The notes beneath the pieces are model-generated. The model was given only the letters and a program-made list of their open reading frames with translations, did not search any database and was not told the origin of the DNA. A stretch of 64,000 nucleotides of DNA from Microcoleus sp. bin48.metabat.b7b8b9.023 (GTDB lineage Bacteria > Cyanobacteriota > Cyanobacteriia > Cyanobacteriales > Microcoleaceae). Positions 9,183-18,776 of the stretch are shown piece by piece. Position 1 is the first letter of the stretch. The number at the start of each line of letters is the position of its first letter. The stretch is taken from positions 62,001 through 126,000 of the forward strand of contig NZ_JAAFKG010000012.1 in NCBI RefSeq assembly GCF_013299185.1, read 5' to 3'. The position numbers were made by a program, and so were the translations under genes.

Positions 9183-12100
9183 ATGATTTCAATGAATACC
9201 TTTGCACTTCCAGGTTACCAAATCAGCACCTCCATATCCGACGGCTTCAATACCAGCATTTACCGGGGAATTAGAGAGTCAGACGAACAACCAGTCATCA
9301 TCAAAATCCTCAAAGCAGAATGTCCCACCCTCGAACAAATTACCCGCTTAAAAAACGAATATAAAATTAGTCAGCATTTACAGGTAGACAGCATCGTCAA
9401 ATATTACAGCCTCGAAACCTGTCAAAACCGTCTCGCCCTAATTGCAGAAGACTTTGGCGGCCGCTCCCTCAACCAAATTATCTCGAAAAAGCTTGACTTA
9501 ACAGCATTTTTAAGTATTGGCATTCAACTAGCATCAGGACTCAGCTCGCTGCATCAGAACGGCATCATCCACAAAGACATCAAACCCTCCAACATTATCA
9601 TCAACCTGGAAACAGGAACAGTCAAGATTACCGACTTCAGCATCGCTTCCAGGCTGAGTAAAGAAAACCCTCAAATCAACAGTGCTAACTTAGTTGAAGG
9701 CACAGTCGCCTATATGTCTCCCGAACAAACCGGGAGAATGAACCGCAGCTTAGATTATCGCAGCGATTTCTATTCCCTAGGCGTCACATTATACGAAATA
9801 CTGACAGGCGAATTGCCGTTTAACAGCAACGATATTTTGGAACTCGTACACTGTCATATTGCCAAACATCCCGTACCACCTTGTGAATACAGCAGGAATC
9901 CAGAAAAGAGCGATAAGATTCCGCAAGTTGTTTCGGATATTGTGATGAAGCTTTTGGCAAAAAATGCCGAAGATAGGTATCAAACAGCAGAGGGAATTCA
10001 AGCAGATTTAGAAAACTGTTTGAATTCTTGGCAGACAACTGGGGAAATTGCTTATTTTGTACCGGGACAGTTGGATCGATCGCGACAATTGTCAATCCCT
10101 CAAAAACTTTACGGACGAAAAGCTGAAGTCGATCGCCTGCTGGCTGCTTTTGAAAGAGTTAGCGGGCTTGCAGGCTCACAACCGCCAGAAAGTTCAGAAA
10201 ATCTACAAGCTCCTACGCAAAGCGAAATAGTCCTAGTTTCCGGTTATTCTGGGATTGGCAAAACCGCCATTGTCAATGAAGTTCACAAGCCAATTGTGCG
10301 ACAGCGTGGCTATTTTATTAACGGCAAATTTGACCAATTTAAGCGCAACATTCCCTATGCAGCTTTGATTCAAGCTTTCCACTCCTTAATCGGGCAGTTG
10401 CTGACTGAAAGCAGCGAAAAATTGCAAGCTTGGCGAGAAAAGTTAGCGGCGGCTTTGGGTGCAAACGGTGCTGTGATTGTTGATGTAATTCCAGAAATTG
10501 AGCTAATTATTGGCAAGCAGCCGGAAGTACCACAATTGGGAGCTACCGAATCTCAAAATCGCTTTAATCGAGTCTTTCAAGAGTTGATCGGTGTCTTTAC
10601 TCATCGAGAACATCCGCTGGTAATATTTTTAGATGATTTGCAGTGGGCAGATTCGGCTTCGCTGAATTTAATGCAGTTGTTGCTTGGTAATTCCGAAAGT
10701 CAATACCTGCTTTTAATTGGTGCTTATCGGGATAATGAAGTTAATCCGACTCATCCGCTCGTACAGGCGATTGAACAAATTGAAAAAACTGGTACTCCTG
10801 TTAATAATATCATCTTGCAACCGCTGGATTTTGAGAATGTTCGGGAATTAATTGCCGATACTCTCACGGCTAACGACAAGGTGAGATTGCTGGCTGAGTT
10901 GATTTTCCACAAAACCGGCGGTAATCCTTTCTTCATCACGCAACTTTTGCAAGCCCTTTATCAAGAGAATCTGTTACACTTTGAGTTGAGCAGCGGTAGT
11001 TGGCAGTGGAGTTTAGCAGAGATTCAGGCGATCGGCATTACGGACAAAAGTGTCGTGGAATTGGTAGCCAGCCGCATCGAAAAACTGCCGGAAACCACGC
11101 AGCGAGTCTTAAAATTGGCGGCTTGTATTGGCGACAGGTTTACCCTCGACGTTTTGTCAATTGTCAACGAACAATCCCAGACGCAAACTGCTAGCGAACT
11201 CTGGGCGGCGCTGCAAACTGGATTGGTTCTCCCGTTGAGTAATGCTTACAAGATTCCGCTGGTTGGAGGCTGGGGATTGGACAATTTGCGATTGCTTCTT
11301 GCGGCTTCCCAATCAAAGATTTCCTACAAATTTCTGCACGACAGAGTGCAGCAAGCAGCTTATTCTCTGATTCCCGATGACGAAAAGCAAACAACACACC
11401 TAAAAATCGGTCAACTACTGCTAGACAATACTCCTGCTTCCGAGATTGAAGAGAATGTGTTTGATATTGTCAACCAACTGAATGTCGGCTTTGAATTACT
11501 CGCCGAAAAAGCCGACAAATATGAACTAACAAAACTAAATCTGATCGCTGGGAAAAAAGCTAAAGCATCCAATGCTTACGAAGTCGCTGTCACGTATTTT
11601 AATGTCGGCTTGGAACTCATTAACTTCCCTCTGTTCCCCGTTAATATGGGATCGAGTTGGGAAACTGATTATGACTTGACGTTGAATCTGCACGTTGAAG
11701 CAGCGGAGGCGGAGTATCTGAATACTAACTTTGGGCGATCGCACGAATTAGCAGAGGTCGTTTTGCGACAAGCTACAAATATACTCGACAAAGTTAAGGT
11801 TTACGAACTGCAAATCCAGTCTTATATGTCTCAAAACCAGATTCTAAAAGCCGTCGATACTGGTTTCCAAGCTTTGAAAATATTAGAATTTCCCCTATCG
11901 GAAATCCCACCAGAGGGTTTGGCAGGAATTAAGTTACCTCAGCTTGAGGAACTAAAAAATATTCCGGTAATGACTGATGAATATCAGTTAGCTATCATGC
12001 GGATACTCTCGGTTATTCTTACTCCTGCTTTTGCTGCAAAACCGGAACTATTGCCACAGATAATCTTCACAATGGTTCATTTTTCGATTAAACGGGGTAA

Positions 12101-14687
12101 TTCAGCACTAGGAGCGATCGCCTATAGTTGGTACGGCTTGCTGCTGACTGGAGCATTAGGAGAGATAGATGCTGGATATCATTCTGGACAGCTAGCTTTG
12201 AAGCTATTAGACCTATTCAATGCTAAACAACTAAAATGCAAAGTTTACCACATATTTAACACTTTTATCCGTCACTGGAAAGAACACGCTAAAGAGACAA
12301 TTGCACCATTAATAGAGAGTATTCAAAGTGGCATCGAAACAGGAGATCTAGAATTTAGTAGTTATTCTGCTATCAACAGTTGTTCTTGTCCATTTTTGAT
12401 GGGAGAGTCGCTGGAAATTGTACAACAAAAACAAGTGCAATACTTAAATTTTGCCCGCGATATAAAACAAGAACTTTCGATGGAGTTGCTAGGTATTTGG
12501 GGGGAAATTGTTTTGAAATTGCGAGGTATATCAGGGAATAGATATGGATTTATAGGTGAAAAACATACGGAACAAGAAATATCACTTAGTGTGAAAAAGC
12601 TTAATCCCATGTCAATTTTTAATGTGTATTTTGCTAGAATGCTGATTTTTTACTTGTTCAAAAAGCCCGATAAATCAGTTGCTAACGCATCTTTGGCGAC
12701 AGAATATGCACAAGCAGCAATTGGCTATATGATGATAGGCACGCACAATTTTTACTATTCCCTGGCACTCCTCGCTGTGTATCCAACTGCTGACAATTTA
12801 GAACAAGAAAAATACTTGAGGCAGGTAGCAGCCAATCAGGAAAAAATGCAGCATTGGGCGCACCACGCCCCAATGAACTATCAGCACAAGTATGACCTGG
12901 TAGAAGCAGAAAAAGCGCGATTTTTCGGGAAAGCTTGGGAAGCAGCCGATTATTATGACAAAGCCATTCAAGGCGCAAAAGAGCAGGGATATATCCAAGA
13001 AGCAGCACTCGCCAACGAACTTGCAGCCGAGTTTTATTTTGGCTGTAAAAAAGACAAAATTGCTCAAGTCTATCTCACAGAATCATACTACGGTTACATT
13101 CACTGGGGAGCCATAGCAAAAGTCAAAGATTTAGAATCCAGATATCCCCAATTAGTGACCCAAACCCTCAACAGACAAATCAATTACTGCGATTTAACTG
13201 TCACCGCCACAACAACAGCCATCAACAGCGAGTTTAGCAAAATATTAGATATCGGCACATTCATCAAAGCATCTCAAACTATTGCCAGCGAAATTGTGCT
13301 GGATAAATTGCTCGCGAGTTTAATCGAGATTTTGTTAGAAAATGCCGGGGCTCAAAAAGCAGTGCTGATGCTCTACAAAGATGGCAATCTTTTGATCGAA
13401 GCCACTTCCAATACCGATCAAAATCAAGCCGTCGTGTTGCAATCCTTGCCCGTGGAAATTAGTCAAGATTTGCCCATCTCGATAGTCAACTATGTTGCCA
13501 GAACTCAAAAAGACTTGGTTTTAAACAATGCAGCCTCAGAGGGCTTGTTCACCAAAGATCCCTATATTGTAAGCAGTCAGCCTCAGTCAATTATTTGTAA
13601 TCCCATTATTTATCAGGGCAAACTCACAGGTATTCTTTACTTGGAAAACAACTTAGCTATCGGTGCATTTACAGCCGAGAGATTGCAAGTTTTAAAAGTG
13701 CTCACTTCTCAAGTTGCTATCGCCATAGAAAACGCCCAACTCTACGCAAAAGAACAAGAAAAGTCGCAGCAACTCGCACAATCTTTGCACCAATTGCAGC
13801 AAACCCAAGCCCAACTCGTACAAACTGAAAAAATCTCAAGTTTGGGGCAGTTGGTAGCAGGAGTCGCTCACGAAGTCAATAACCCCGTTAGTTTTGTTTC
13901 GGGCAATCTCCATCATGCTAATGATTATGTCAAAGACTTGATTTCCATTGTCAATCTTTACCAGCAGAATTATCCGAATCCAGTCCCGGAAATTGTGGAA
14001 GCAGCAGAAAATATTGAACTCGATTATCTGATGGAAGATTTGCCGAAAATCTTGGGTTCCATGCAGCTAGGAACCGATCGCATCCGCGATATCATGCAAT
14101 CATTGCGGAACTTCTCGCGCATTGACGGCACCCGCAAAAAAACCGCCGACATCCACGCAGGCATCGACAGTACGTTGATGATTTTACAGCACCGCTTGAA
14201 AGCTAAACCCGAACGTCCAGCAATTCAAGTGATTAAAGAATACGGCTATTTGCCTGCGGTTGAGTGCTACAGCGGACAACTCAATCAGGTGTTTATGAAT
14301 TTGCTGTCCAATGCGATATACGCTTTGGATGAGTCAAATGCCGATCGCACTTATGCTGAAATTGAAAAGCATCCGAATATTATCACAATTTACACCGAAG
14401 TCAAGGATGCTAAGGAAGAAGGAAGGAGGAAGAGGGAAGAAGGAAGAGTGGGGAAAACTGACAGTTTTGCGGTGATTCGGATTAAGGATAATGGGCGGGG
14501 GATGCCTGAAGCAACGCGGTGTAAATTGTTCGATGCGTTTTTCACCACTAAGCCCGAGGGGAAAGGTACGGGATTGGGATTGTCGATTAGCTATCAAATT
14601 GTAGTCGAAAAACACGGCGGTGCGATCGAGTGTATTTCTGAACCGGGAAAAGGTGCGGAATTTGTCATAGCAATTCCCTTAAATTAG
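9183..14687 (+). CDS. hybrid Ser/Thr kinase - AAA ATPase - GAF - sensor histidine kinase
   Basis: An 1834-residue four-part signalling protein of a type common in filamentous cyanobacteria. Residues 10-280 are a Ser/Thr kinase (K41, HKDIKPSN with D132, DFS at 151 instead of DFG, SPEQTGR). Residues 310-600 are an ATPase with P-loop GYSGIGKT (354-361) and a Walker-B-like FLDDLQWAD. A long helical, TPR-like region follows. A GAF domain lies near 1357-1510 and a coiled coil (YAKEQEKSQQLAQSLHQLQQ) near 1520. The HisKA domain has phospho-acceptor H1563 in AHEVNNP, followed by an HATPase (NLLSNAIYAL, DNGRGMP, GKGTGLGLS). A purine-rich low-complexity insertion (EEGRRKREEGRVGK) sits inside the HATPase. 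No response regulator is adjacent. The start is ATG 9183 or 9192; neither has a clear ribosome site. Confidence 0.93.
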   Translation: MISMNTFALPGYQISTSISDGFNTSIYRGIRESDEQPVIIKILKAECPTLEQITRLKNEYKISQHLQVDSIVKYYSLETCQNRLALIAEDFGGRSLNQIISKKLDLTAFLSIGIQLASGLSSLHQNGIIHKDIKPSNIIINLETGTVKITDFSIASRLSKENPQINSANLVEGTVAYMSPEQTGRMNRSLDYRSDFYSLGVTLYEILTGELPFNSNDILELVHCHIAKHPVPPCEYSRNPEKSDKIPQVVSDIVMKLLAKNAEDRYQTAEGIQADLENCLNSWQTTGEIAYFVPGQLDRSRQLSIPQKLYGRKAEVDRLLAAFERVSGLAGSQPPESSENLQAPTQSEIVLVSGYSGIGKTAIVNEVHKPIVRQRGYFINGKFDQFKRNIPYAALIQAFHSLIGQLLTESSEKLQAWREKLAAALGANGAVIVDVIPEIELIIGKQPEVPQLGATESQNRFNRVFQELIGVFTHREHPLVIFLDDLQWADSASLNLMQLLLGNSESQYLLLIGAYRDNEVNPTHPLVQAIEQIEKTGTPVNNIILQPLDFENVRELIADTLTANDKVRLLAELIFHKTGGNPFFITQLLQALYQENLLHFELSSGSWQWSLAEIQAIGITDKSVVELVASRIEKLPETTQRVLKLAACIGDRFTLDVLSIVNEQSQTQTASELWAALQTGLVLPLSNAYKIPLVGGWGLDNLRLLLAASQSKISYKFLHDRVQQAAYSLIPDDEKQTTHLKIGQLLLDNTPASEIEENVFDIVNQLNVGFELLAEKADKYELTKLNLIAGKKAKASNAYEVAVTYFNVGLELINFPLFPVNMGSSWETDYDLTLNLHVEAAEAEYLNTNFGRSHELAEVVLRQATNILDKVKVYELQIQSYMSQNQILKAVDTGFQALKILEFPLSEIPPEGLAGIKLPQLEELKNIPVMTDEYQLAIMRILSVILTPAFAAKPELLPQIIFTMVHFSIKRGNSALGAIAYSWYGLLLTGALGEIDAGYHSGQLALKLLDLFNAKQLKCKVYHIFNTFIRHWKEHAKETIAPLIESIQSGIETGDLEFSSYSAINSCSCPFLMGESLEIVQQKQVQYLNFARDIKQELSMELLGIWGEIVLKLRGISGNRYGFIGEKHTEQEISLSVKKLNPMSIFNVYFARMLIFYLFKKPDKSVANASLATEYAQAAIGYMMIGTHNFYYSLALLAVYPTADNLEQEKYLRQVAANQEKMQHWAHHAPMNYQHKYDLVEAEKARFFGKAWEAADYYDKAIQGAKEQGYIQEAALANELAAEFYFGCKKDKIAQVYLTESYYGYIHWGAIAKVKDLESRYPQLVTQTLNRQINYCDLTVTATTTAINSEFSKILDIGTFIKASQTIASEIVLDKLLASLIEILLENAGAQKAVLMLYKDGNLLIEATSNTDQNQAVVLQSLPVEISQDLPISIVNYVARTQKDLVLNNAASEGLFTKDPYIVSSQPQSIICNPIIYQGKLTGILYLENNLAIGAFTAERLQVLKVLTSQVAIAIENAQLYAKEQEKSQQLAQSLHQLQQTQAQLVQTEKISSLGQLVAGVAHEVNNPVSFVSGNLHHANDYVKDLISIVNLYQQNYPNPVPEIVEAAENIELDYLMEDLPKILGSMQLGTDRIRDIMQSLRNFSRIDGTRKKTADIHAGIDSTLMILQHRLKAKPERPAIQVIKEYGYLPAVECYSGQLNQVFMNLLSNAIYALDESNADRTYAEIEKHPNIITIYTEVKDAKEEGRRKREEGRVGKTDSFAVIRIKDNGRGMPEATRCKLFDAFFTTKPEGKGTGLGLSISYQIVVEKHGGAIECISEPGKGAEFVIAIPLN

Positions 14688-14699
14688 GCAATCTTAACC

Positions 14700-14759
14700 G
14701 GTTCGTAGTGAGGACTTTAGTCCTTTCTTTGATGCGGACTAAAGTCCTCACTACAAACC
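14700..14759. repeat. palindromic repeat, family C, single copy
   Basis: GGTTCGTAGTGAGGACTTTAG and CTAAAGTCCTCACTACAAACC form a long imperfect hairpin that fills the gap between the convergent kinase and amidase genes. It could act as a bidirectional terminator, although neither side has a T-run. Related copies lie at 29854-29912 and 61409-61470. Confidence 0.85.
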
Positions 14760-16156
14760 TATTGAAAATCCAAAACAGGGAAAGGTTTCGCCGCTTCTAT
14801 CTGCGCTGCTAAAGCAATTAAAGTTGCTTCGGCCGCCGGCCGCCCGATAATTTGAATTCCCACCGGCAAACCGTTATCATCTAAGATGGCTGGAAGTGCG
14901 ATCGCAGGTAAACCACTCGCATTAAATGGCGGACAAGGAGCAACCCAATTAATAATCCGCTGCAAAGTTTCCTCACAACTCAAATCCGCCCACTCCCCGA
15001 TGCCAATTGGCGAGTGCATATAAGTCGGCAAAACTAACACATCAAAATTTTCAAAGAATCCCACAATCCGCCGTGAAATTACCTGCATTTGATTCACCGC
15101 CCGCAAATATTCCCCAGCCGCAACAGTTTTTTCCAACAACCAGCGATTCATCGGTTCCAAAACCTTGCCTGGAATGCCGCTTGCTGCCGCCCCTGACTGC
15201 CAAATTACTGTAAACGGTTCGATTAAACCTGTAAAATCCGGGCATCCCGGTTCGATATCGTGACCCAAATCTGTCAGTAATTTTACGGTATCGAGTACCG
15301 CTTGCTGACACACAGGCGCTGCCTCACCCACGGGAGCAATACTGGTAGAAAAAGCAACTCGCAGTTTGCCCAACTTTTGGCCGGAAGCCTCTAAAAACGT
15401 GGGATTTGGGTCTGGTAGCCAGTACGGATCGCCGGTGGTGTAGCCTGACATTACGTCCAACAGGGCGGCGGCGTCAGCCACGGTGCGGGCGAGGGGGCCG
15501 TTGGCAGAAATTCCGCTTAGGTAATCTCCGACTGGCGCCCAGGAAACTCGCCCGCGCGAGGGTTTAATGCCCACTAAACCGCAGGCGGAAGCTGGGCCTC
15601 GGATCGAACCGCCGCCGTCTGAACCTTGGGCGATCGCACATAAACCCGCCGCTACGGCCGCCGCTGAGCCGCCGCTGGAACCTCCGGGCGTGTAGTCTAA
15701 ATTCCAGGGATTGCGCGCGGGCCGGAAACCTGGGGGTTCACTGTAAGGTAATGAGCCTATTTGAGAGGTTGCTGTTTTCCCCAGAATGTTAAATCCGGCT
15801 GCTTCGATCCGCCAGACTACTGACTCGTTGTAGGGAGATATGTTACTGTGCAAAGCCTGAACCCCGTAAGTACACGGAATGCCGGTAACTGGTGTCAAGT
15901 CTTTGATGCCGATCGGCACTCCGAAAAAAGGCGGCAATTGCTCTGACTTGTTTAAGCCTGCTAGGTGTTCGGTTTGCGCTGTCGCCAGCTCGATCGCCCG
16001 ATCGGCCGTTACTGTAAAATAACTACCAAGCTGATGGTTTAATCGATCGATCCGTTCCAAATACACATTGGCAATTTCTAGGGGCGAAATTTCCCGAGCG
16101 CGGATCGACTTCGCCAAATCCAGGGCTGAACTAAAAGCCCGATCGACAGAATTCAT
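14759..16156 (-). CDS. amidase signature family hydrolase
   Basis: A 465-residue amidase with the family's Ser-cisSer-Lys triad: Lys85 in GIKDLTPV, the glycine/serine-rich signature [16 protein letters not shown] (cis-Ser near 160-161), and Ser184 in [11 protein letters not shown]. The length and the C-terminal [23 protein letters not shown] fit GatA-like and stand-alone amidases. It is not obviously GatA because the gatBC context is absent; substrates could be aliphatic or aryl amides. The start ATG is at 16156. Confidence 0.88.
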   Translation of the reverse strand: MNSVDRAFSSALDLAKSIRAREISPLEIANVYLERIDRLNHQLGSYFTVTADRAIELATAQTEHLAGLNKSEQLPPFFGVPIGIKDLTPVTGIPCTYGVQALHSNISPYNESVVWRIEAAGFNILGKTATSQIGSLPYSEPPGFRPARNPWNLDYTPGGSSGGSAAAVAAGLCAIAQGSDGGGSIRGPASACGLVGIKPSRGRVSWAPVGDYLSGISANGPLARTVADAAALLDVMSGYTTGDPYWLPDPNPTFLEASGQKLGKLRVAFSTSIAPVGEAAPVCQQAVLDTVKLLTDLGHDIEPGCPDFTGLIEPFTVIWQSGAAASGIPGKVLEPMNRWLLEKTVAAGEYLRAVNQMQVISRRIVGFFENFDVLVLPTYMHSPIGIGEWADLSCEETLQRIINWVAPCPPFNASGLPAIALPAILDDNGLPVGIQIIGRPAAEATLIALAAQIEAAKPFPVLDFQ

Positions 16157-16490
16157 AGGTGTAAGTCCTGAATAGTTCGGTCAAGTATCTATTTATACTG
16201 TTTTTTGAGGAAAAGTCTTTCCCTTTAAAAAAATATTCAAAAATGTCGAAAATCCATATTCGATTGTAGGGCCAGAGCGATCGCCCGCGTGCAAACAGCA
16301 GAATATTTCCTTGCTGCGACCCCCTCTTGAGATAAACTGATCGGAACAGTTAAGCTTTTGTGCAAGAAACGCTCTTCGGGCGATCGGCATTGTCTAACTT
16401 CCACAAATCATCAGAAAATGTGGGTGGAAACCCCGTTCCTTCGGCAAGCTCAGCGCAAGCCTTACAGAACGGCTTTATATGTGGGAAGTG

Positions 16491-16499
16491 TGTTAAAAT
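16491..16499 (+). promoter_or_regulatory. extended -10 promoter for the putative RNA upstream of pilT
   Basis: TGTTAAAAT fits the extended -10 form TGn-TAnAAT. There is no recognisable -35. It lies inside a GTGTGT...ACACAC inverted repeat and about 20 bases upstream of the conserved 5' block of the RNA-like sequence at 16505-16838. Confidence 0.45.
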
Positions 16500-16504
16500 A
16501 GACA

Positions 16505-16838
16505 CACACACGTTGACCTCTAAAGTAAGGTGAAACTCCTAGCAATTGGACTTTGTAGTTAAAAGACGTTTAACCGACATGGTTAAACTGGTATCCAATA
16601 ATACCCTACCTCTAGCCTTTGCAAGTAAAGACTCTGGGGCGACTGAATCACTCACAACAAATCAAAGTAGCCTCAATGCTAGAAATAGCGGAGAGAGTAG
16701 TGGGAATTGGCACCCCCTGTCGCGCTGCGGTAGAGTTCGAGTAAGCAGCTCTACGAGTAGCGGTTCGAGCAATGTCCAACGGTGGATATCTCCTTCTAAA
16801 GAATCTCAGTGCGTTTACGCGCCTTGAGTGTCAACTGT
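16505..16838 (+). ncRNA. putative ~320-nt structured RNA, copy 1 (possible omega-RNA/HEARO type)
   Basis: The 670-base gap between the amidase and pilT holds no convincing gene but contains a sequence with a homologue on the other side of pilT (18345-18672, minus strand). Conserved blocks occur in the same order. The 5' block is TCTAAAGTAAGGTGAAACTC followed by CTAGCAATTGG (from 16519). The second is CTTTGCAAG...ACTCTG (16617-16636). The third is AACAAATCAAAGTAGC. The 3' block is CCTTGAGTGTCAACTG (16822-16837). The block-to-block length is about 319 here and 299 in the other copy, and both start 25-32 bases after an extended -10 box. This suggests a mobile or repeated non-coding RNA. An IscB/IsrB-type omega-RNA (HEARO) is my leading guess, from size, host and lack of protein, but I cannot confirm it. 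An alternative is a pilT leader element. A TTG-initiated 93-codon frame across it looks non-coding. Confidence 0.45.
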
Positions 16839-16875
16839 TCGAGTCAGCCTTCTCACCAAATTCCCAGTAGCGCAT

Positions 16876-18186
16876 ATGACACAACAGCATCCGCCAGCTC
16901 CTCGTCCGCCCGTACCCGGAGCTCCCCCACCCCCAGGGCTGCCACGCCCTCCAGCTCCAGGCATTCCCAGAGCAGCAGGAATGCCACCAGCACCGCCACC
17001 ACCAGCACCAGCAGCACCGCCACCACCCGCACCAGCAGCACCGCCACCACCCGCACCAGCAGCACCGCCACCACCCGCACCAGCACCCCAATCAACCGCC
17101 ACACCTAAAAATTCCAGCAACAACAAAATTCCGACTTTGAAAGAGTTGGTAATGCGAGCCAAAGAAGAAGGAGTATCCGATCTTCACCTCGGAGTCAACG
17201 AATTCCCGCGCTTCCGAAACCGGGGCGAGATAGCCGATATCGGCTATCCACCGTCGGATTTAGATACGTTTTTTGGCTGGCTGCGCGAGTGCATGAGCGA
17301 TGAAGAAATTGAAATTTTCCAAAAAACCCTAGACTTTGACGGTGCTTTCGACTTCGGCTTCGTCCGCATTCGGATCAGTTGCATGGACTCCTTGGCCGGC
17401 CCGGCGATGGTGCTGCGGCTAATTCCTGCCAAAATAATGACGCTGGAGGAATTAAACCTGCCGCAAGTCTTTAAGAAAATATGTGGCTACCACAAAGGGC
17501 TGATTTTGGTGACGGGCCCCACAGGTTCTGGCAAATCGACCACCTTGGCCGCCATGATCGACTACATCAACAAAAATAAAGCCTACAACATCATCACGAT
17601 CGAAGACCCGGTAGAATTCGTACACGAAAGCAAAAAATCCTTGATCAAGCACCGGGAAGTCGGCAGACACACCCTCAAGTTTATGAGTGCTCTCAAAGGC
17701 GCTCTGCGGCAAGATCCGGATATGCTGCTAGTAGGAGAAATTCGGGACAGAGAGACGGTGGAAATTGCCCTCAAAGCCTCTCAGACAGGTCACTTAGTTG
17801 CAGGAACTCTGCACACCAACAGTGCAGTTAAAACCCTGAACCGGATTCTGGATATGTTCGGGGCGGAAGAACAGGACGCCATACGGGTTTCAATTTCCGA
17901 ATCCCTAGTGGCGATTATTGCTCAACTGCTGTGCAAAACCACAGACGGCAAACGGGCTGCTTTCCACGACGTGATGATCAATACCGACGTGGTTAAGGAA
18001 TACATTCTGAAGGGACAGAATGAGGAAATCAATCAAATCATGATCAAAGATACTTATGAAGGCATGACGACGATGAATAAGTCGCTCTACGGCCTTTATC
18101 AAGAAGGTAGAATTACTGAAGAACTGGCTGTAGAAAACTCACCGTTCCCCAACGAAATGGCCCAGATGCTCCGAGGTCGAGTCTAA
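16876..18186 (+). CDS. pilT: PilT-type twisting motility ATPase
   Basis: A hexameric retraction ATPase of type IV pili, driving pilus disassembly at the inner membrane. An N-terminal proline/alanine-rich linker (repeats of APAAPPPP, about 90 residues) precedes the PilT core. The core has PTLKELVMRAKEEGVSDLHL, Walker A GPTGSGKST, an Asp box (IITIEDPVEF), Walker B DPDMLLVGEIRD, a His box (GHLVAGTLHTN) and a late SLYGLYQEGRI. The chosen start is ATG 16876 (MTQQHPP); a GTG at 16828 in the same frame lies inside the RNA-like sequence upstream and would add 16 residues. The Pro-rich extension suggests a second PilT paralogue (PilT2-like) rather than the main one; this is inference. A hairpin follows at 18199-18233. 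Confidence 0.93.
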   Translation: MTQQHPPAPRPPVPGAPPPPGLPRPPAPGIPRAAGMPPAPPPPAPAAPPPPAPAAPPPPAPAAPPPPAPAPQSTATPKNSSNNKIPTLKELVMRAKEEGVSDLHLGVNEFPRFRNRGEIADIGYPPSDLDTFFGWLRECMSDEEIEIFQKTLDFDGAFDFGFVRIRISCMDSLAGPAMVLRLIPAKIMTLEELNLPQVFKKICGYHKGLILVTGPTGSGKSTTLAAMIDYINKNKAYNIITIEDPVEFVHESKKSLIKHREVGRHTLKFMSALKGALRQDPDMLLVGEIRDRETVEIALKASQTGHLVAGTLHTNSAVKTLNRILDMFGAEEQDAIRVSISESLVAIIAQLLCKTTDGKRAAFHDVMINTDVVKEYILKGQNEEINQIMIKDTYEGMTTMNKSLYGLYQEGRITEELAVENSPFPNEMAQMLRGRV

Positions 18187-18198
18187 AGGTCGAGTGTT

Positions 18199-18233
18199 AA
18201 CAGTTAACTGTTATTAATTAATAGTTAACTGTT
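18199..18233. terminator. hairpin after pilT
   Basis: AACAGTTAACT and AGTTAACTGTT pair around GTTATTAATTAAT, 13 bases after the pilT stop. It is AT-rich and lacks a clear T-run, so terminator function is only likely by position. Confidence 0.45.
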
Positions 18234-18236
18234 ATT

Positions 18237-18341
18237 AGACTTGCATTGCAAAAATCGCTCTCAAGTCTTGAAATTATCTGCGTTGATCTGCCTTGCATCT
18301 GCGGTTGATCTATCAATCAAAGATTTATGCAATGCAAGTCT
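18237..18341. repeat. 14-bp perfect inverted repeat enclosing 77 bases
   Basis: AGACTTGCATTGCA at 18237-18250 is the exact reverse complement of TGCAATGCAAGTCT at 18328-18341. The interior contains CTGCGTTGATCTGCC and CATCTGCGGTTGATC, a string also found near 47455-47500. It could be a tiny non-autonomous insertion or a large hairpin. It directly abuts the 3' end of RNA copy 2. Confidence 0.5.
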
Positions 18342-18344
18342 ATT

Positions 18345-18672
18345 GGTACTTCATTGACACTCTCAGGGAGTCAACGCCACGCTCGATTCTACTGACAGAA
18401 TTAGACAAGCGTGTATTACCTAAATCTAATCTCGTTACGGCCGTCAAACGCCGTCTACCTAGTCACCAATCGTCAAGCGATAGTTACTAGCTAATGATTG
18501 TTATTTCCAATGCTTTCAGAATCCATCACGCTTGCCAAGACACGGTACGCTCAACATCCTGCCATCCCACCGCTCTTTTTGTGTTACCTCTCACTCTTGC
18601 GTACTAAGTTGCAGGGATTTCTCCGATACTAGGATGTTTCAACACGTAGATGTTTTTGTTCTTACTCACAAT
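18345..18672 (-). ncRNA. putative ~300-nt structured RNA, copy 2 (possible omega-RNA/HEARO type)
   Basis: Read on the minus strand, this region has the same conserved blocks as the sequence upstream of pilT. They are TCTACGTGTTGAAACATCC then CTAGTATCGG (18650-18623), CTTGGCAAG...ATTCTG (from 18539), AACAATCATTAGCTAG, and finally CCCTGAGAGTGTCAATG (18368-18352). Internal stems are visible, for example CACGCTTG...CGAGCGTG around ATTCTGTCAGTAGAAT. An extended -10 box lies just upstream. No IscB-like or other protein follows on this strand. Confidence that the two copies are related is higher than confidence in the family name. Confidence 0.45.
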
Positions 18673-18676
18673 TCAA

Positions 18677-18685
18677 ATTATACCA
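18677..18685 (-). promoter_or_regulatory. extended -10 promoter for RNA copy 2
   Basis: On the minus strand the sequence reads TGGTATAAT: a perfect TATAAT preceded by TG, the extended -10 form. It points into the RNA-like sequence 18672-18345. Just upstream is a short palindrome GGGACTGAAGTCCC (18703-18716). Confidence 0.5.
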
Positions 18686-18776
18686 CATTTTCAAGAACAC
18701 GGGGACTGAAGTCCCTCGCGTCGCTTTCCTCTCAGGTCTAAAGACGCGCTCGTTTCCCGCATCCCGTATTATTTTT

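Noticed and set aside
16546-16827. 93-codon plus-strand frame upstream of pilT
   Set aside because: TTG start, serine-rich composition without a domain, and it coincides with the RNA-like sequence that has a second copy elsewhere.
16815-17162. Several open frames on both strands over the Pro/Ala-rich pilT N-terminus
   Set aside because: They arise from the GC-rich CCACCACC repeat coding the proline linker of PilT.
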